In this document: one piece after another, positions 32,890 to 35,998 of the stretch
How the letters are laid out: each line of letters opens with the position of its first letter
Position numbering within the stretch: position 1 is the first letter of the stretch
Assembly: GCA_020845975.1 (NCBI GenBank)
Contig: JADLET010000145.1
Coordinates: forward strand, 1 to 35,998
Source: Gammaproteobacteria bacterium
Lineage (GTDB): Bacteria; Pseudomonadota; Gammaproteobacteria; SZUA-140
DNA length: 35,998 nucleotides
Reading direction: 5' to 3'
The notes under the pieces: model-generated
Databases searched by the model: none
The model's input: only the letters and a program-made list of their open reading frames with translations
What the model was told of the DNA's origin: nothing
Translations under genes and position numbers: made by a program

Positions 32890-33270
32890 GTGGGCAAATC
32901 GACCGCCACGTACTGGAATCCGCTCGCGTCCGATCACAGCGACCGCTGGCATCCGGTGCCCGGCCTCGAGGGAATGGCGGAGGAGCTGACCCTGAGCCTT
33001 GATCCGGAGACCGGTGAATACACACGCCTGACGCGCTTTCACCCCGGCGCCGATACGGCGGCGTCCGGCGGAAAATCCCATGACTATCCCGAGGAGATCT
33101 TCATCATCAGCGGCCGCCTGTACGACGCGGCCTTCGGGCTGTGGCTGGAGACGGGTCATTATGCGAGCAGGCCACCCGGCGAGCGGCATGGCCCGTTCAG
33201 CACTGATACGGGCTGCGTGGTGCTGGAGATGTCCTTTCCCGATCGGGTTCTTCCGGACCGGAAGCCGTAG
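32890..33270 (+). CDS. Cupin domain protein
   Basis: A 126-residue single-domain cupin of the ChrR-like type. The first motif is TRFHPGADTAASGGKSHDYPEEIFIISGRLYD, with a His and Glu pair where metal ligands are expected, and the second motif is YASRPPGERHGPFSTDTGCVVLEM with two more positions including H. It may be a small metal-dependent dioxygenase, isomerase or anti-sigma sensor domain; no sigma factor is nearby. GTG at 32890 has GGAGGA 7 bases upstream. It is co-transcribed with DUF1289. Confidence 0.85.
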   Translation: MGKSTATYWNPLASDHSDRWHPVPGLEGMAEELTLSLDPETGEYTRLTRFHPGADTAASGGKSHDYPEEIFIISGRLYDAAFGLWLETGHYASRPPGERHGPFSTDTGCVVLEMSFPDRVLPDRKP

Positions 33271-33336
33271 CGGCCGGGCCCGGCTGTTGTTCGTAAATGG
33301 CCCTGCTTCAAGCCGGCTGGCCATGGATCTCAGGCG

Positions 33337-33723
33337 CTAATTCAGATCGGCGGCGTACTTGCGCAGCAGTTCCAGCGGCGCAATTTCCAGTGCGCGCCGG
33401 TGCGTGCGCTTGAGGTATACCTTCGGCGCCATGCCCTGCTGGTAAGCCTCGAGCCAGCGGGCCGCGCACAGGCACCACAGGTCGCCGGGCTGCAGGCCAG
33501 GAAAGCCGTGTTGCGGCATGGGTGTACTGAGATCGTTGCCGCGGAAGCGCGAGTATTCGAGAAATTCCCGGGTCACTGCGATGCACACGGTATGCGAGCC
33601 GGCATCCTGAACGCTGGTGTTGCAACAGCCGTCGCGGAAAAACCCGGTCATCGGATTTTCGCTGCAGCTCTCCAGAGGTTCGCCGAAGACGTTGACGGAT
33701 TCTTCTCTGGCAGGAATTCCCAT
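33337..33723 (-). CDS. DUF2237 family protein
   Basis: A 128-residue protein with the conserved DUF2237 sequence: NVFGEPLESCSENPMTGFFRDGCCN, SHTVCIAVTREFLEYSRFRGNDLSTP and GFPGLQPGDLWCLCAARWLEA. It has several invariant cysteines. Function unknown; the family is widespread in aerobic bacteria and green plants' plastids. ATG at 33723. It is convergent with the cupin gene and divergent from the small gene at 33898. A perfect TATAAT hexamer lies about 63 bases upstream. Confidence 0.9.
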   Translation of the reverse strand: MGIPAREESVNVFGEPLESCSENPMTGFFRDGCCNTSVQDAGSHTVCIAVTREFLEYSRFRGNDLSTPMPQHGFPGLQPGDLWCLCAARWLEAYQQGMAPKVYLKRTHRRALEIAPLELLRKYAADLN

Positions 33724-33785
33724 GGCCGCGGATCTCCCGTGTCGCTTCGTTCGGGTCGCGGGTCATCCGCCCGCGCGAAGGATCC

Positions 33786-33791
33786 ATTATA
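33786..33791 (-). promoter_or_regulatory. Consensus -10 hexamer upstream of DUF2237
   Basis: On the minus strand the sequence reads GCGTATAATGG, a perfect sigma-70 -10. No good -35 is seen at 16-18 bases, so it needs an activator or is modest. The resulting leader would be about 55 bases. Confidence 0.4.
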
Positions 33792-33897
33792 CGCGATGCA
33801 CGTGAGGTATACCGACAGTTTGCATTCTATGGAAAACCCGACTCTGATCACATAGACTCTTTTGGCGGACTGTCGTGAATCGAGGGGGGTAAGAGCC

Positions 33898-34131
33898 ATG
33901 TTCCTGAAAGAGCGCGCGACGGGCGATCTGGTGGAAATTCTTGGTTTCAAAGACCTGGTCGATCCGAGTAACGAGAGAGTAATCGGTCGCTATCATCATG
34001 GCGAGGAGACGCAGGACCCGGAAAAGTTCGCCAAACGAGACCTGGTCTTTCCTTCGGGAGAGGCGTTGCCAGCCTGCTGGACCAATCCCGGATATCGCCG
34101 CGCGGAAATTCAGCGCAGGCCACGCGGCTGA
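33898..34131 (+). CDS. Small conserved hypothetical protein
   Basis: A 77-residue soluble protein (MFLKERATGDLVEILGFKDL, then GRYHHGEETQDPEKFAKRDL and VFPSGEALPACW). I recall similar short unknown proteins in purple and sulfur-oxidising gammaproteobacteria, with the same FPSGE-LP-CW ending, but no function. ATG at 33898 has a strong AGGGGGGT ribosome-binding site 6 bases upstream, which supports it as a real gene. No domain or metal motif is certain. The 217 bases that follow, before the GIY-YIG gene, hold nothing I can identify. Confidence 0.7.
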   Translation: MFLKERATGDLVEILGFKDLVDPSNERVIGRYHHGEETQDPEKFAKRDLVFPSGEALPACWTNPGYRRAEIQRRPRG

Positions 34132-34348
34132 CAGGGTGCGGTTACCCCGTATTTTGACGGCGCGACTTTCGTGCGGGAGTGGTCGTTCATGGTCTGTTTG
34201 TCATTGACGAGTTCGAGGCCAGAGCGCTTTTGCTTCCATTCGACCGTTCCGGCCGGCAGGTAACATTCGCCGTTGCGTCCGCGTGTTATTGGCTGATCTT
34301 CCCGCGGAGTTTCGATTGCCGCGTACGAGAACGACGGAACCCTCCTTT

Positions 34349-34618
34349 ATGTGGCAGTTGTACATCATCCGGTGCCGGGACAATTCACTCTACACCGGTG
34401 TGACCAAGGATGTGACGCGAAGATTTCAGGAACATTCGACGGAGGGCGCGGCATGCGCCAAATATCTGCGCGGAAAAGGTCCTTTCACTCTTGTATATAC
34501 CTGTGCCGTGGGCAGTCGCCCGGAGGCGCTCCGCGCCGAGCACCGCGTCAAATCGTTGAGCAAGGAGGCAAAGGAGCGGCTGGTATGCGGCATTGCGGCT
34601 CTGGCCGATTTGACGTAA
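34349..34618 (+). CDS. GIY-YIG nuclease superfamily protein (YhbQ/UPF0213-like)
   Basis: An 89-residue single-domain GIY-YIG protein. The two half motifs are LYIIRCRDNSLYTGVT (YII and YTG standing for GIY and YIG), with the conserved Arg in DVTRRFQEHS. LVYTCAVGSRPEALRAEHRVKSLSKEAKERLV carries the metal-binding glutamate in EAL/AEH. This is the UPF0213/YhbQ group; YhbQ-type proteins have been reported to cut DNA, but the cellular role is unclear. ATG at 34349 fits the usual length; upstream in-frame sequence is not family-like, and the ribosome-binding site is weak. Confidence 0.88.
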   Translation: MWQLYIIRCRDNSLYTGVTKDVTRRFQEHSTEGAACAKYLRGKGPFTLVYTCAVGSRPEALRAEHRVKSLSKEAKERLVCGIAALADLT

Positions 34619-34703
34619 TTTCCCGCGTTCTCCCATGCCACCCGTCGGCCGCCGGGGTTGCGGTGTGCCGTCAAGGGAATCGGCGTATATTCTGGTGAAT
34701 CCC

Positions 34704-35450
34704 ATGCGCGTCCCCGCCGGCCAGAGCATGTTACGTCCGATCCGCATCAAGGCGCTGCTCAAGCGCGCCGTACACACCCGCGACTGGTCCGCGTCCGTGC
34801 AGATCGGTCTGTCACGAGCGCTCCAGGTCGCCATCTTTATGGTATTCATCGGCGCCTTGTGGGAAAGGCACTGGCTGGTGGCGTTCACGGCATTGGTCGT
34901 GCTTGCCCTGACCTTTCTGCCGGCGCTGATAGAACATCAATTTTCAGTGCATCTCCCGGTCGAGTTCACTTTGGTGACTTCAGTCTTCCTGTATGCCAGC
35001 TTCGGTCTGGGTGAGGTGCGCGGTTATTATCAGCGCTACTGGTGGTGGGACATCATGCTGCACAGCCTCTCCGCTCTGGTTATGGGATTGATCGGTTTCC
35101 TGATGGTGTATGTCTTCTACAGTACTCACCGCATCCGGATGGCGCCGTTATATGTCGCGATAACATCCTTCGGTTTCGCGGTGACAGTGGGGACGCTGTG
35201 GGAGATATTCGAGTTTGTGATGGACTGGTTCTTCGGGTTCAATATGCAGAAATCGGGTCTGGTTGATACCATGACCGACCTGATGGTGGATGCTGTAGGG
35301 GCCTTGCTCGCCGCGATTCTCGGTTACGGCTATACCCGTCATGGAGATGCCGCGTTCGCGGCTCCGCTGGTGCGTCGCTTCACGGCGCAGAATCCGGCGA
35401 TCCTGCCAGATGATATGCGCAAGAAGCGGCCGAGGGAGGATGTGCGTTGA
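34704..35450 (+). CDS. Multi-pass membrane protein (DUF2238-like)
   Basis: A 248-residue protein with about six predicted helices (near residues 35-52, 57-75, 84-100, 115-142, 150-168 and 195-215). It shows conserved WWWDIMLHSLSALVMGLIGF and VGTLWEIFEFVMDW, then DTMTDLMVDAVGALLAA. These acidic and histidine-bearing helices resemble DUF2238/YjdF-type membrane proteins of unknown role. The C-terminal tail is basic and cytoplasmic. ATG at 34704 has GGTGA upstream; 34728 and 34635 are alternatives. It is 85 bases after the GIY-YIG gene in the same direction. Confidence 0.75.
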   Translation: MRVPAGQSMLRPIRIKALLKRAVHTRDWSASVQIGLSRALQVAIFMVFIGALWERHWLVAFTALVVLALTFLPALIEHQFSVHLPVEFTLVTSVFLYASFGLGEVRGYYQRYWWWDIMLHSLSALVMGLIGFLMVYVFYSTHRIRMAPLYVAITSFGFAVTVGTLWEIFEFVMDWFFGFNMQKSGLVDTMTDLMVDAVGALLAAILGYGYTRHGDAAFAAPLVRRFTAQNPAILPDDMRKKRPREDVR

Positions 35451-35487
35451 GGAGGTGCCGGCACGGTCTGACGGAGCGGCGAGGCGC

Positions 35488-35998
35488 TCAGCCGGCCAGG
35501 CTTTGCCTTTGTGAATTGACAGCGGACACCAGCAGCTCGAATTTATCAGCCGGGATGGCGGGGCTGGTGAGGAAACCCTGATATCGGTCGCAGTGGTGCG
35601 CTTTGAGGAAGGCGAATTGCTCGGGAGTCTCGACACCCTCGGCGATGACCTTGAGTCCGAGGGTGTGGGCCATGGCGATGATGGCGGCGGCGATCTCCTT
35701 GTCGTCCTGGTGGTGGGGGATATCATCGATGAAGCGCTTGTCGATTTTGAGGACGTCGAGCGGGAAGCGCTTCAGATAGGCGAGGGATGAATAGCCGGTG
35801 CCGAAATCGTCGATGGCGAGGCGGATGCCCAGCGCGCGGAGGCGATGGAGAATGGCTTCGGCCTCACCCTCGCGCATCATGAGGGCGCTTTCGGTGAGCT
35901 CGAGTTCGAGGCGGTCCGGCGGAAATCCGGAATCCTTGAGAACCCTGCCGATGATGGCGCCGATGTCGCTGTGGCGGAGCTGATGCGGCGCAAGGTTG
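35488..35998 (-). CDS. EAL domain protein, C-terminal part (partial at window end)
   Basis: The C-terminal 169 residues of a cyclic-di-GMP phosphodiesterase-type EAL domain. The frame runs off the right edge. Reading from the edge: NLAPHQLRHSDIG, LELELTESALM (metal-binding Glu in ELTE), RLAIDDFGTGYSSLAYL (both metal-binding Asp and loop 6), LDVLKIDKRFI (catalytic Lys) and LKVIAEGVETPEQFAFLKAHHCDRYQGFLTSPAIPADKFE. All catalytic residues present in this portion are intact, so it is probably active. The EAL motif itself, and any GGDEF, PAS or membrane part, lie beyond the window. Confidence 0.93.
   Translation of the reverse strand, partial: NLAPHQLRHSDIGAIIGRVLKDSGFPPDRLELELTESALMMREGEAEAILHRLRALGIRLAIDDFGTGYSSLAYLKRFPLDVLKIDKRFIDDIPHHQDDKEIAAAIIAMAHTLGLKVIAEGVETPEQFAFLKAHHCDRYQGFLTSPAIPADKFELLVSAVNSQRQSLAG

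Overview
The window looks like a chromosomal segment of a high-GC gammaproteobacterium. The markers are YajQ, Mpl, an HD-type CCA-adding enzyme, UbiX, UvrD, an NDUFA9-like epimerase and small families such as DUF1820, DUF1289 and DUF2237. The mix resembles free-living Chromatiales or Acidiferrobacterales-type bacteria, but that placement is inference; there is no rRNA or other decisive marker. I found no tRNA, rRNA, CRISPR array, phage or transposase gene. No gene-free stretch exceeds 300 bases.

Layout. 1-6.1 kb: a membrane spermidine-synthase-like protein (+), a zinc-knuckle methyltransferase (-) divergent from YajQ (+), an FkbM methyltransferase (-), and an aldehyde dehydrogenase / TauE-SafE exporter pair (-). 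6.4-8.75 kb: NDUFA9-like epimerase and cca (+). 8.9-12.9 kb: a minus-strand cluster of a secreted unknown protein, a stand-alone MetH reactivation domain, a small membrane protein, mpl and ubiX. 13.1-16.25 kb: two tandem stand-alone CZB zinc-sensor domains, transaldolase with a strong terminator, and a fructosamine-kinase-family enzyme (+). 16.4-18.2 kb: a two-gene MotA/TolQ-type channel with a MotB/ExbD-like subunit carrying a von Willebrand A domain (-), divergent from a LolA-like protein and DUF1820 protein (+). 19.9-21.9 kb: two FGE-sulfatase (SUMF1/PvdO) paralogs, the first fused to a di-heme c-type segment (-). 22.1-26.6 kb: a three-gene FtsX-type ABC exporter (+). 26.8-30.1 kb: ankyrin lipoprotein (-), zinc-ribbon membrane protein, ketohexokinase and pentapeptide protein (+), fructokinase Mak (-). 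30.4-36 kb: uvrD, DUF1289, cupin (+), DUF2237 (-), a small unknown, a GIY-YIG protein, a membrane protein (+), and the C-terminal part of an EAL protein (-) running off the window.

How genes may work together. Mpl recycles cell-wall peptides and is translationally overlapped with ubiX. Transaldolase and the fructosamine kinase suggest a link between pentose-phosphate sugars and repair of glycated protein. Two different fructose kinases lie 0.6 kb apart. The MotA/vWA pair looks like an ion-driven 5:2 stator whose usual peptidoglycan-binding module is replaced by a vWA fold. The heme/FGE operon would act in the periplasm.

A striking overlay is a dense set of intergenic repeats. Family A is built of GGACTAAG units plus GATGGGT/GGGTGAT units, often abutting or supplying stop codons. 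Family B is GGGGACAGATTT palindromes. Family C is CCCGGAT...ATCCGGGCTAC hairpins. A minor family has CCCGC-GCAG-GCGGG hairpins. They occupy almost every boundary between transcription units.
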